From the IMG/VR virus record IMGVR_UViG_3300007609_000014, positions 1 to 64,000 of that record: DNA of 64,000 bases, one strand, 5' to 3'. The DNA comes from a virus. Positions 42,801 to 45,786 of this stretch are shown in pieces (within the stretch, counting starts at the first letter, position 1; every line of letters starts with the position of its first letter). A model generated the notes under the pieces. The model saw only the letters and a program-made list of their open reading frames with translations. It was not told where the DNA came from and did not search any database. Made by a program: the position numbers and the translations under genes.

Positions 42801-43468
42801 ACTGTTGATACGTCTGCTATCTGTGACGAACTTAAACTGGAAAAACTAATCCAAGCTGCGTCAAGTCCGGGTTCAGCATTTGCATCTGCTCCTGACACTG
42901 CTACCCATACAGCATCTTCGTGTGTAACAACAGCTAAGGGCGGATATATTTTATTTGTTTCCCATGCACCGTATGCAAAGAAACCACTGCCTAAAGGAGT
43001 CCATCCTTCAGACTGATCCGGGTCGTTTCCAATCTGTCCGTCGGCTGTGCTAACATAAGTGGCACCCAGATAATAGACTACGTCAAAAGAGTTGTAAGTT
43101 AAAGCAGAATCGTATTCGCCGCGAACATTGAATGTGTTTTGGACCAGGGAGTCTTCGTCCAAAAATGCACCAACCAGTATGTTTACATCGCCGCCATCTG
43201 TTTCTGCCAGTAATTTATCGCCTGGCTGTAAATTAATTGTTTTTGTGTACTCAAAGGAGCTCTGTGGCTCAACTTCAAATATCGTAAAGGCACGTGTGCT
43301 GGGCTCTGAAGCATCGTAGTAGCTGAGGGTTACTTTCACCGTTTCGTTTGGTGAGACGCCTTCATTAAGAACAGCAATAGTATGAATATTACTTTCTTTG
43401 TCTATTGGACTTTCATATACTACGGCTTGATTTTGACCGGTTACTTTCGTATTACCTAAAAATGACAT
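24866..43468 (-). CDS. Giant trimeric fibre protein, 6200 aa, with C-terminal S74 chaperone domain
   Basis: One uninterrupted frame of 6200 codons. Residues 1-110 are a virion-type N-terminal domain (MSFLGNTKVTGQNQAVVYES). Residues about 112-215 hold two short aromatic carbohydrate-binding-like units. The body is thousands of residues of beta-solenoid-like repeats: GDVTGNV tetrapeptide strings, ADDSS.IVD turns, STFN.VDINGGTIDGT.IG units, six W-[DN]-E...W modules, and from about residue 3000 onward stretches of LDVTG.ASLDGGIDVDGAFTVADTTGNV. The C-terminus from Ser6111 (SSLRYKENVQPIEGAL, then GLIAEEVEKILPNVVEYK and a Lys/Glu coiled coil) is a peptidase S74 intramolecular chaperone, which trimerises the fibre and then cuts itself off in the family. 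The Shine-Dalgarno is GGGAG. The start follows two in-frame TAA codons of the 43472-44023 gene. Confidence 0.85.
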   Translation of the reverse strand: MSFLGNTKVTGQNQAVVYESPIDKESNIHTIAVLNEGVSPNETVKVTLSYYDASEPSTRAFTIFEVEPQSSFEYTKTINLQPGDKLLAETDGGDVNILVGAFLDEDSLVQNTFNVRGEYDSALTYNSFDVVYYLGATYVSTADGQIGNDPDQSEGWTPLGSGFFAYGAWETNKIYPPLAVVTHEDAVWVAVSGADANAEPGLDAAWISFSSLSSSQIADVSTVGGGNVGASLSILDERLDTITTTEVPEDTGTDLDPTPGDEFSGQESAYFSRTRVRQSLAASGDLQYDPDTGTFTAFTLTEGDVEGFIDNRVTKPYLDALNVDADTLDGVDILQIARTDVNEIFEQDISVSGLIYGDLFGNVLGSDSTRVVDTSGATTIFNGDLVGNSTGFHTGDVNGNIQADDSSIIVNVDTREVTADLIGNVEATGGNSTFNNVNITGDLNVATTILGNLQGNVTSTGTSTFANVDINGGTIDGAVINASGELTAGTITAIGQIEAPLFIGEFQAAAGSTSRFDNIIVQGDLNFSTLSVQSDVDFGGDLTVGGGLLVSGDTEFQNANITGGIIQGVTLGSGSNPVDVVADDVIVNNNFSAPSANASFGNLTVTGALYANVEGSLEGNVISRDNSTVIVDAFNEVVNANLVGDVTGNVTGNVTGTLTGDVTGNITSSGVSTLATAEIAAANIDAANITNLIVDGAATFTGDLTFTTLNINSILVNNNIDVNGLSTLSSVDINGGTINNTSIGQDAAGARAITGTTITANDAFFGNLQGSLTGTMDGTVQGELYGSVYDASSSLIVDADTGRFIGTLQGNVDIDTGISNFNDVNVAGTFTVGSLSGNVAGDVIGNLIGDIYAQDQATKVFESGNGTTIPARLIGNVEGEVEGLFRGRAEGELYGDVFALDSSKIIDGFTGNLFGDLVGDVVGNITGTVIGNVDARTTASENGTSYFHNVEVTGTLDFPELDIAKINTADIEVLNDLDVTGTSSLSQVNIGAGIIENASIGITTPREAKFTTVDGTLITASTRFEGDIISRGTSSFVDIDLGGVMVGDVRGNVIAEDSSLIIDNLTKTIYGNLQGSFTGEATANIQSSGNSSFSGELNLLGATVRNAVFDLQGNIDGPGLSVFDSIQVREQILGDIRGSVVASDSTVMIDAITENIQGATITAATKFIGPLEGNVDIDEGTSFFNDLVVRGAIDLSGATGEITANVTGNLTGDVFAIDGTTKILETGNGFSPAILTGNVIGDVAGDITSTGISTFDTVSVATEIVGNLRGSVIASDSTVMLDALTENIQGNTISAAAKFVGDIEGNVNITTGTSVFNNIDVRGSIDLGSASGQITADVTGDLTGDIFNSASQKILDSGGAGIPAQYTGNVTGNVTGELIGDVYSANGAFRILDSGTDGSDAFLVAHVTGDIEGNVIGRNSTVIVDANSATVNADVNGNVTATSGGSTFNNVTVNRDLTVVGDLTVTGGLTAVQTTDLEINDNTITLNKGETGAGVSQTTSGIEIDRGTLTDVSLKWTENSGDDDGYWNFGNREVRANTFTADIGLVGDLTGNVFNADGTRILNNGSNAVPAAFTGNVTGNLTGNVTSNGFSSFNSIDVVTEITGILRGDVIGQDSSSIIEATSGNITGSVVRANTSFIGDIQGDITSSGISRFNDIEVTGDLQFAALNINDADINVDLTVGRNLDVDGISTLEVVDIKGGNINATNIGTTTPATIKATQLQVTDGDVIVDTGSINVANGNITGNIITARSRFVGDIEGDVSGTLTGSVSGDLTGNVIADDSTTILVDAASQRFRGDLIGDVTGDVTGNVSGDVQGNLTGSLFGDIFFPGGNTPVLDTGSATVAAQYRGNVIGDVTGDVTGDVTGNVSGDIRGNVIADDSTVLVDAGTNKFTGDITSTGTSIFNNLTVTGDLSFQQFDLDEVTVQQTLNVLGTANIDTINVSGGFIDDTKIGVTNPDTIRGTIISADSRFEGLLRGSLQGDVDGDLFGNVKADDSSIIVDYQQKRFNGSFVGDVFSADFTRILDAGTDGTDAVFTGDIEGNLDARGTGGKSWFEQLETTGDVTLDRATVNNDLTVDGDIIGNVNVTTGTSTFNAVDTDTITARAGAITGTTIGLANPAGIRGTTITADVRFVGDVTGNVDGDIVGNVIADDSSVIVNYQTKRVTGNLTGNVYSENNTVILENGTDGTDAVFTGNVTANNGTSNFTDITQNAGGTASLETVDVAQDLTVTGTVFGAVGDSVTRNTGEFSTVTTDGTVSVGGALNVTGDLTVSGTTTTVDTQQILLADNIITLNSDLDNLTAPTQNAGIEINRGSEDARRFIWDETLDKWTIEGERFDAGFVYSSGGFQGDITGDVTGNVTGNLTGNVAGNISGPGQSVFNSVTVQTEIEGTLRGDVNADDSTKIIDSITKDIDGHVITASNKFIGDIDAVSVDASGDSSFFNLEVNNNLIVNNLLGNVTGRLTGNLIGDVLASDGLTKVLESGNGTNIPALFIGNVTGDLDGNVTGDVVGDVTGDVDGNITGDVLGQDSGVLLDSYTRTLLGNVTGQVTGNVLGDITGDVRNSDGAVILDNGSNTVSAEYTGNVTGNVTGNVSGNVTGNILNADGTAIFTNGTDLLSATFKGDYLGQDGDVLVDSVDRRLIGDVTGDITGPGMSTFANVTVIGEVDSTLRGNVIADDSSVIIDNFTKDIFAREITASDMFYGDITGNVIANSGQSLFTDIDQNVGGVADLQTVNVAQDLTVSGTTFSDVTGDVTSAGISTFADARIITGTINDATIGLTTPNQIKGTTITAETRFFGDITGEVTGNVTGDLTGNVIGDDSSVILDYSAREVTADLIGDVYAPNSVRILDQGTDGSDAEFTGDIVGNIDARTRGGKSWFVNLESTGAVRLDTATVTNDLTVEGDLRGNIIGDITGDVYSTNGVRILQNGHTGNNAVFTGDVIGQIDAGDSTGTSFFNNLTSYGVLRADGGVIGDVTGSVDGDLTGNVLAEDYSTAIINSATREITGSTITADSGFVGSIRGDLYDGTVFANVDVSSVGGTSYFNDVSIAGSISFSDLSITDITITNNADIGQNLTVDGLTTLENATIKGGILDDVVIGGTTPRDITGVTITGTTGDITTVNADQININPGVGHQFTGDIEGDITSAGTSTFSGTINVSTASLILANDQISGDKINLGTISNANLAGDGTSNTITGYDFTLGATRTLDLTVGTVIIGDDQISGDSVDGGTISNSSLQGNDNTNSISGYDITLGNTKTLTVNGTTNVAAITATGLASLDGGINVDDAFTVADTTGNVVTSGTLGAGNTTVTGTLDVSGVASLDGGIDVDSAFTVADTTGNVVTTGTLAAGSTSVTGTLGVTGLASLAGGIDVDGAFTVADTTGDIVTTGTLDAANTAISGTLDVTGIATLDDQLSVGTSLDVGSTLDVVGATTLVSTLDVSDTVTLDSAANLRMYNGAGTPAIVFQINGDTGNTNIQGTLDVAGDTVIASNTASTTVGSGALIVGGGVGIGGDLNVSGDISFGGAINLQSLTLAAIANLNGGISVDGIFTVDGANGNVSTTGSLIAANTTLNGTLDTSGAVNINDTTSSTSNTTGALIVDGGVGIAENLNAVGNLSVDGTGTFGSQLTVNDNLVVTGTAAIGGNVQINNSSDFTIQNTTVQTVFSVDGEFGDTVISRDLEVGADTTIGGDLTVAGNFTVNGATTTINAAVLDVEDVNITVAKGVANRAAADGAGLTVDLGTDGVTTFTYGNATDKWSLSKGLIVPTVEAASGITADITGGLTSGASTAVDIVGSFSVNPAGATGSLDNVDIGANVPGEATFTNVITDGLVLSGLGNLETTAGDIKTVDGDIETTNGNIIAGGDITVTGNLSSNEITANTFLGSIEGTSAQFTGGVFVTENAGTPADITTTAGDFASLSGSFLTTSGDFRTTTGDITAQLITANNYFVGQLGDDDSTGGSRQAAYVTSLDTSGTLNVDGSSFLNNGLTVESTTRLKGNLNMDTGTVATFDGVTITGQFNVGAIEINDFTVQDTLEVGGQFTANAGAQFNGLMVSTNSQLSGATITASTVDSTPIGTNIANSGRFTSLTTTTGNLTVQDGSLTLNQGSITVTTGDIGITVGDLTVGGDVNADTDLYLGGYAYATANNNGFVGNIYGGGIGTEVLVLDPGDGSNAEYTGTVNGPIGTSAPNTGEFTTIDGTVIKASTRLEGDLTSTDVTISGGAIDGTVIGGTTAAAGTFNGLTATTVDIDGGSMDGVTIGANTVADATFNAATISNLTVTGGTGITNTPVGVGGRDAGEFTTLLAQNGITGVLTGDVREAGGTTMIDSTNNLITATQITATDAQGFKGNVQAISGTSSFATLNAALVNATSVVGPLTGQVNASGGGLSQFDNLTTTGTLTTSGALQVNSTISVTGAASLGSSVTIGGGTMSNVDISGGTIINTPIGTGGRSTGEFSSITVTNTINGNINVASGLSSFDEISADTIAAQNFNGGTYTGQVVAGSGSTMTGGTILSTTIGNDSGGANPIFGTNIRALNGFQGDINSTGLSLFDRISVNGSTASTITNLTGTNFTSNNVDIGGGDIDDTAIGQNGSALITGTIVKADVRFDGNVNQTSTARATDPTLQREGYFTSILVGALEVDEITINEDLAFDNVTIANDLEVQGNTRLIGTVDVNTTSITLNSGETEDGVGGSASPGSAGLVIDRGTEPTVSFIWNESTGLFTIGNENLQSGGTITAATLVGTDATVSGTGTINNLTVNNNAVLGTNVTINGGQISNTQIGTADPLVGNSNVYGSVITAHSEFRGDIDSTGNSDFNTATFSGLLTANGGISGDIAGTITAEAGSTMVNSTINSTAIGQTSPDDIKGVTIVATNEFQGPLVGAVEGNIDARTGTLDTNNIETTGGQSFFDGVRVNGLLDLPVGSLARISSLEVTGTVEFTNLEIGNALDVIGNFTVVGADDQNPKLVVNSTTGAMTLDGDMTVEGDAVVNTDFTVQGNTTLGSANTDTVSLNAKLSSSVFVDTDGQYDLGDSTNRFANLYVDTANINNDLTVGGNLTVNGAVTSVLTETVELADNIILLNSNETGAASENSGIEIERGTDPNKTFIWNELDDEWTIGTETFAAGVFRGDFNASDDTLIINHTLKALTISTIAASGNVTLSAGDLELTSGSATIGGTLGVTGETTLASATISDLTDNRIVLAGTAGTIVDDSNLTFNGTSFNVGGTNFVVTASTGDTAIAGDLDVTGAVGIDGDFDIATNKFTVASATGNTEIEGTLNVTGAATLGSLNLGSTLDVTGVTTFTNLINANGGIAVDTDRFTVADATGNTVIAGTLDVAGVASLDGGMNVDGAFVVADITGNVSTTGTLSVTGESTLASATVSDLSANGLVLAGTAGSLETDTNLTFDGSDFVVGNDRMVVNAVTGDTEILGAVTVSDGLTLDNAGSFTIQDASTPAQNVFQVAGSTGNTTISGTIDIDGEATLASATISDITVTHIPFAGASGSIISDADLVFTGTQLNIGQGNFTVNRSTGATFVGGTLTASGATTLTSLNTSGDLVVSSTTPSAASNEGALRVSGGVGVIGSVNIGTDLTVSGEVNISGGTILGTALGNSANPVSVVANTVNATGGITGSLTGSVTSGNATITGGTINSTPIGQGTNGANLITGTIIEATSQFKGNINSTSGNDFLANVSVSEGLSVTGNLSVVGTSNFQNDITVTGGTINNTVIGNTGPAQITGSTIEATGQFEGDIVSENTSSFNNITITGNLDNDSAGSVATFRDLQVSGDFTPGNLSVLNNLTVGGAVNFNDTFITLNANATGGASPTANMGLTVTRGSLGIKQFFWTETLGGAWTIGNEEMRAGSFTATTGFEGDLVGNVTGNVTGSADTADGFNSAVTVNLTGPVTGTATFQDGGDTATVATTIENNTVTLGTQTVGQYARTVSVTAGGGLSITAPNADDATDYVITSNATNNNTANAIVSRDSSGNFSAGVITASLTGNVTGNVTGDVTGQIDGSAGGTSEFDDLTASTATIDTITAGNASVQGSINHTEIGTGTGGARAITGTTVIANTGFTGNLTGDVLNGSGGVIVDSSANTITAQEIDGEVGANTPAAGTFTVLTETSSLRYKENVQPIEGALDKVTQLQGVTYDRKDGSSNDEAGLIAEEVEKILPNVVEYKDGEADGLHYTKIIAYLVESIKELKSEIKELKEKK
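24869..25138 (-). other. Peptidase S74 intramolecular chaperone domain
   Basis: Residues 6111-6200. The S-S-x-R-x-K-x-N-[IV] entry, the LDKVTQLQGVTYDRKDGS strand pair, GLIAEEVEKILPNVVEYK, LHYTKIIAYLVESIKELK and the terminal coiled coil are all present. In endosialidase-type fibres this domain assembles the trimer and is released by cleavage before a conserved serine; here the candidate is Ser6111 or Ser6112. Confidence 0.85.
25698..25822. repeat. 125-bp near-identical repeat, copy B (in the 6200-aa gene)
   Basis: Partner of 23157-23281 at a constant offset of 2541 bases. It encodes the same LTGPVTGTATFQDGGDT...TVGQYA segment near the end of the giant fibre gene. Confidence 0.9.
35682..35741 (-). 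repeat. 12-bp tandem repeats encoding TGNV tetrapeptides
   Basis: Five imperfect 12-base units of the form CC-[TA]-G-T-N-A-C-A-T-T-[AG] on the plus strand, read on the minus strand as Thr-Gly-Asn-Val repeats. Confidence 0.75.
35910..35993 (-). repeat. 12-bp tandem repeats (seven units)
   Basis: Seven imperfect units in register encode NVTGDLDGNVTGDVVGDVTG-type sequence. It is the longest such run I located. Confidence 0.75.
36369..36428 (-). repeat. 12-bp tandem repeats (five units)
   Basis: Five units encoding GDITGDVTGNVTGNLTGNVA. They sit just after a W-D-E...W module of the 6200-aa protein. Confidence 0.7.
37854..37925 (-). repeat. 12-bp tandem repeats (six units)
   Basis: Six units encoding GNVIGDVTGDVTGDVTGNVS. 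Neighbouring units differ mainly at third codon positions and at Asn/Asp. Confidence 0.7.
41478..41537 (-). repeat. 12-bp tandem repeats (five units)
   Basis: Five units encoding GDVTGNVTGNVTGTLTGDVT in the N-terminal third of the 6200-aa protein. Confidence 0.7.
42823..43135 (-). other. Paired CBM5/12-like carbohydrate-binding units in the 6200-aa protein
   Basis: Residues about 112-215. Two consecutive units follow the pattern aromatic-x4-Y-x3-D/L-x-V-V-x3-[GD]-x-x-[YW]-V-[SA] ... P ... W: GEYDSALTYNSFDVVYYLGA with EGWTPL, then GAWETNKIYPPLAVVTHEDA with AAWISF. This is the layout of short chitin/cellulose-binding modules. The assignment is by aromatic spacing only. Confidence 0.45.
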
Positions 43469-43471
43469 TTA

Positions 43472-44023
43472 TTAACAACTCCCAAAGATTAGTGCCATAA
43501 CTCGTGCTTGACGTCTTGCCCTTTGCTTTGTAAAATACAAATTTTCATCGCCCTCTCTGAGATCATCGGTTGTGTGGTTTTCGATGCTTGACACCTGACC
43601 ATTTAAGAAACCGTTGAATTCTCCATAGGTTGAATCTACAAGTTTGGAAGAGTCCTGTCCGAACACATCTCCTTGGAAATCACCAATAAATCTATCTGCG
43701 GATACAGTGCCCTCAACTTGGACTTTGTCTAGTCCATTGTCGAAATCTGTTCCTACTAAAATTGCTCCGCTAGATTCTGCCAGTCGAACGTTGCCGTCAG
43801 TGAATACCTCTATGCTGGGTACTCCTGATTGCTCGTTTACTGAAAAAACTGAGCCTTCTAGCGTGTCTGTAATTTTGACCACATTTCCAGAGTCCCCTTG
43901 TATGCTGAGAACACCATTGTCGTCCATTACTGCTAGAATTGAATTGTCAGAATTTGTGCTTTTGAAGTCAACATTCTGCGTTTGCAGCCCGTTTTTGACC
44001 ACAAAACGTTTCGTATTCGCCAT
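43472..44023 (-). CDS. Small fibre N-terminal module protein, 183 aa
   Basis: The start MANTKRFVVKNGLQTQNVDF (ATG 44021-44023) is preferred over an in-frame TTG at 44041, because GGGGAG lies ahead of the ATG. The sequence is the usual N-terminal module of marine T4-like fibres: DNSILAVMDDNGVLSIQGDS, FSVNEQSGVPSIEVFTDGNV, LVGTDFDNGLDKVQVEGTVS. It then reaches a NHTTDDLREGDENLYFTKQR linker and stops soon after, at RARRQARVMALIFGSC. In longer fibres that linker leads into more repeats, so this protein looks like a detached or cut-short N-terminal part. It is in the same frame as the 6200-aa gene, separated by TAA TAA. It is first in the 40-kb run. Role inferred: virion attachment or fibre base. 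Confidence 0.65.
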   Translation of the reverse strand: MANTKRFVVKNGLQTQNVDFKSTNSDNSILAVMDDNGVLSIQGDSGNVVKITDTLEGSVFSVNEQSGVPSIEVFTDGNVRLAESSGAILVGTDFDNGLDKVQVEGTVSADRFIGDFQGDVFGQDSSKLVDSTYGEFNGFLNGQVSSIENHTTDDLREGDENLYFTKQRARRQARVMALIFGSC

Positions 44024-44057
44024 CGGTTCCACTCTCCCCAATTAGGCTATTGTAACG

Positions 44058-44065
44058 TATTTAGC
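44058..44065 (-). promoter_or_regulatory. Late promoter-like box (GCTAAATA)
   Basis: The minus strand reads GCTAAATA, one mismatch from NATAAATA, in the 86-base gap upstream of the ATG at 44023 (34 bases away). It would drive the four-gene run ending at 4089. Confidence 0.45.
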
Positions 44066-44109
44066 CAAAACCGATTATATGGGTATAGAATTGTGTCTTA
44101 TGAGAAGTG

Positions 44110-44790
44110 TTAAGGTATAGACGAATCACCAATAACATCTACAGCCAGCATCAGCGTTTGTGATACTCTGTACGTTGTGGTGAATTCTGTGAGGTTGGTT
44201 GCTTTCAGTCGCACAGTGTTGTTCACTATGTCAACGTCAAATTCTGCTATAGGATCTTCGGTGGTTGTTAGCACACCGAACTCGGTTGATGTAGCTGTGG
44301 TATTGTTATGAGCAACTAGTAGTTCTGTGATTTGGCGCTCGTTGTTGTCTTCGTCTTGTGCTTGAATAACAAATTTTGCACTGCCAAATTTTATTTTGTC
44401 AAATGTAGCAATTACACCGGAACTGGCGCTCGATGTTGAATCATCGTATACTACTGTTTGAACATTACCTTTTAACTGAAAGCCGTCATTGAATTTGATA
44501 CTTTCTGTAGCTTCATCGTATTCAATATTTGTGGTACTAGAACTTACACCGCCTTTAATAAAAACCAGTTCGTTTTCTTCACCATTTAAACTTAATTGAT
44601 CTGGAGACAGCCAAGCTCTGTTTCCTTCTGTGTCTGAGGTTAAGAAGTAGCCATCGGCTGGAGGAACGCTGAGATTTGGTTCTGAACTGGCAACGTCAAG
44701 AAAAGAGTATCTGTCCGGACTCTTTACGTCGGCTTCAGTGGGTGGTATTGCTTTTACTCTATTGCTTAATAATCCAATGCCTCTAGACAT
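44110..44790 (-). CDS. Virion/fibre-associated protein, 226 aa (second member of duplicated pair, copy 2)
   Basis: The start MSRGIGLLSNRVKAIPPTEA, then RYSFLDVASSEPNLSVPPAD and YFLTSDTEGNRAWLSPDQL, matches the 193-aa protein at 45205-45786 (IGLLSNRVK..P, RY.FLD...EP...VP, G.R.W). The N-terminal module is recurrent in marine T4-like phages; its function is not known to me. The C-terminal half is beta-rich (VVYDDSTSSASSGVIATFDK) and unlike its paralogue. The ATG overlaps the 113-aa gene by 8 bases (ATGTCTAG). Possibly a fibre adaptor or fibre-base protein. Confidence 0.7.
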   Translation of the reverse strand: MSRGIGLLSNRVKAIPPTEADVKSPDRYSFLDVASSEPNLSVPPADGYFLTSDTEGNRAWLSPDQLSLNGEENELVFIKGGVSSSTTNIEYDEATESIKFNDGFQLKGNVQTVVYDDSTSSASSGVIATFDKIKFGSAKFVIQAQDEDNNERQITELLVAHNNTTATSTEFGVLTTTEDPIAEFDVDIVNNTVRLKATNLTEFTTTYRVSQTLMLAVDVIGDSSIP

Positions 44791-45124
44791 CTTCGGTTTC
44801 CAGGAGACTCAAACTTAATCTTACATCAGATTGAGGTGTTGGACCAACCGCACGACACTTAATACTGTCATTGGCGTTAACAACGAGTCTTCCTAGAATT
44901 GCACTGTTACTTTGATTTCCTCTAATACGAAAATCTCTCACAAGAGGTAGTTCCTTGCCTGTGAGGCTGTTGAAATAACTGAACGTTACGTCATAGTCTT
45001 CTGACGAAGTGTTTACCAGTTGAGCATTAATAACAATTGTAGTAATAGTACCAGGACAGGTATAAATGATTTCATTTACACTTGTAATTACTGTGTTAAT
45101 CGCTTTAAATGTATTATTAGCCAT
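44783..45124 (-). CDS. Small beta-sandwich-like virion protein, 113 aa (first member of duplicated pair, copy 2)
   Basis: MANNTFKAINTVITSVNEII is homologous along its length to the 112-aa protein at 45779-46117: shared VNEI-type start, YT.P...T.I...AQ..N, F..F.S.T, F.I.GN...S.I.G.LVV and L.LSLLE. The size and strand pattern suggest a compact beta fold, like the N-terminal 100 residues of the 6200-aa protein (TIAVLNEGVSPNETVKVTLS). Shine-Dalgarno AAGGA. It has its own promoter-like box at 45163-45170 behind the terminator of the previous unit. Function unknown; a fibre or virion accessory role is inferred from the neighbours. Confidence 0.7.
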   Translation of the reverse strand: MANNTFKAINTVITSVNEIIYTCPGTITTIVINAQLVNTSSEDYDVTFSYFNSLTGKELPLVRDFRIRGNQSNSAILGRLVVNANDSIKCRAVGPTPQSDVRLSLSLLETEDV

Positions 45125-45162
45125 TCATTAATCCTTGACTCATATTCTAATGTGCTACTAGG

Positions 45163-45170
45163 TATTTAGT
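45163..45170 (-). promoter_or_regulatory. Late promoter-like box (ACTAAATA)
   Basis: The minus strand reads ACTAAATA, one mismatch from NATAAATA and the same CTAAATA core as the box at 44058-44065. It lies between the terminator at 45188-45218 and the ATG at 45124, where a new promoter would be needed. Confidence 0.45.
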
Positions 45171-45187
45171 AGAGTTTTTTCCCCTGG

Positions 45188-45218
45188 AAATAAAAAGTGG
45201 TTTCTTAATAGAAACCAC
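45188..45218 (-). terminator. Rho-independent terminator
   Basis: Minus strand: perfect 8-bp stem GTGGTTTC / GAAACCAC with the six-base loop TATTAA, followed by TTTTTATTT. The TAA stop of the 193-aa gene lies in the loop, so the stem begins inside the coding sequence (GGT GGT TTC). Confidence 0.85.
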
Positions 45219-45786
45219 CATCTACGTTATGCTCTGTTCCTTCAATTACAATGTTACCTTTCACTACCAAATCATTATTCACTGTGGTTGTTCCAAAGCT
45301 AGAGCCAATGTTAATGTCAGTGCCTTGTCCGGCAAAGTTTACAATTTCAGCAACAGTGTCAATCAAGTTAAATACAGGATTTTGTGTAGTGAGATTGTTG
45401 ACCGATACAGTACCATCTACACGCAATCTTTCGCCTAAGTCTGTCGAATCTGATGCACCAACAATGATTTGATCTAAAAATGTTTTAGTTCCTTCAAATT
45501 CCTGATCCCCGTCTAGGGTAACGAATGCACTTGTATCAACATTAAGTCTACTATCAAAGTCGACATTTAAACCGTCTCCAATAACAACCCAACGACGTGT
45601 TCCGTCTACACCTGATGCGGCAAGACCTGTGTCTTTGTTATTTTGAAGATCTTCAGCAAGACTGACATCTGGAACCCCCCAATCTGGTTCGGCGTTCTCT
45701 AAGTCAAGAAAATCATAACGATAATCTTCTGCTAGAGTAGCTGGGGTCTTTTTGACCCGATTACTTAGTAGTCCAATATTATGCAT
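45205..45786 (-). CDS. Virion/fibre-associated protein, 193 aa (second member of duplicated pair, copy 1)
   Basis: MHNIGLLSNRVKKTPATLAE, then RYDFLDLENAEPDWGVPD and GVDGTRRWVVIGDGL, is the same N-terminal module as the 226-aa protein. The C-terminal half carries fibre-type beta repeats (LRVDGTVSVNNLTTQNPVFN, GSSFGTTTVNNDLVVKGNIV). The ATG overlaps the 112-aa gene by 8 bases (ATGCATAA), with TTGGAG as Shine-Dalgarno. The gene ends in the loop of a strong terminator. The role is inferred to be fibre-base or accessory, from repeats and neighbours. Confidence 0.7.
   Translation of the reverse strand: MHNIGLLSNRVKKTPATLAEDYRYDFLDLENAEPDWGVPDVSLAEDLQNNKDTGLAASGVDGTRRWVVIGDGLNVDFDSRLNVDTSAFVTLDGDQEFEGTKTFLDQIIVGASDSTDLGERLRVDGTVSVNNLTTQNPVFNLIDTVAEIVNFAGQGTDINIGSSFGTTTVNNDLVVKGNIVIEGTEHNVDGGFY

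Noticed and set aside
44024-44041. Longer start (TTG at 44041) for the 183-aa fibre-base protein
   Set aside because: The GGGGAG Shine-Dalgarno lies within this stretch and is placed for the ATG at 44021-44023, where the familiar MANTKR start begins.
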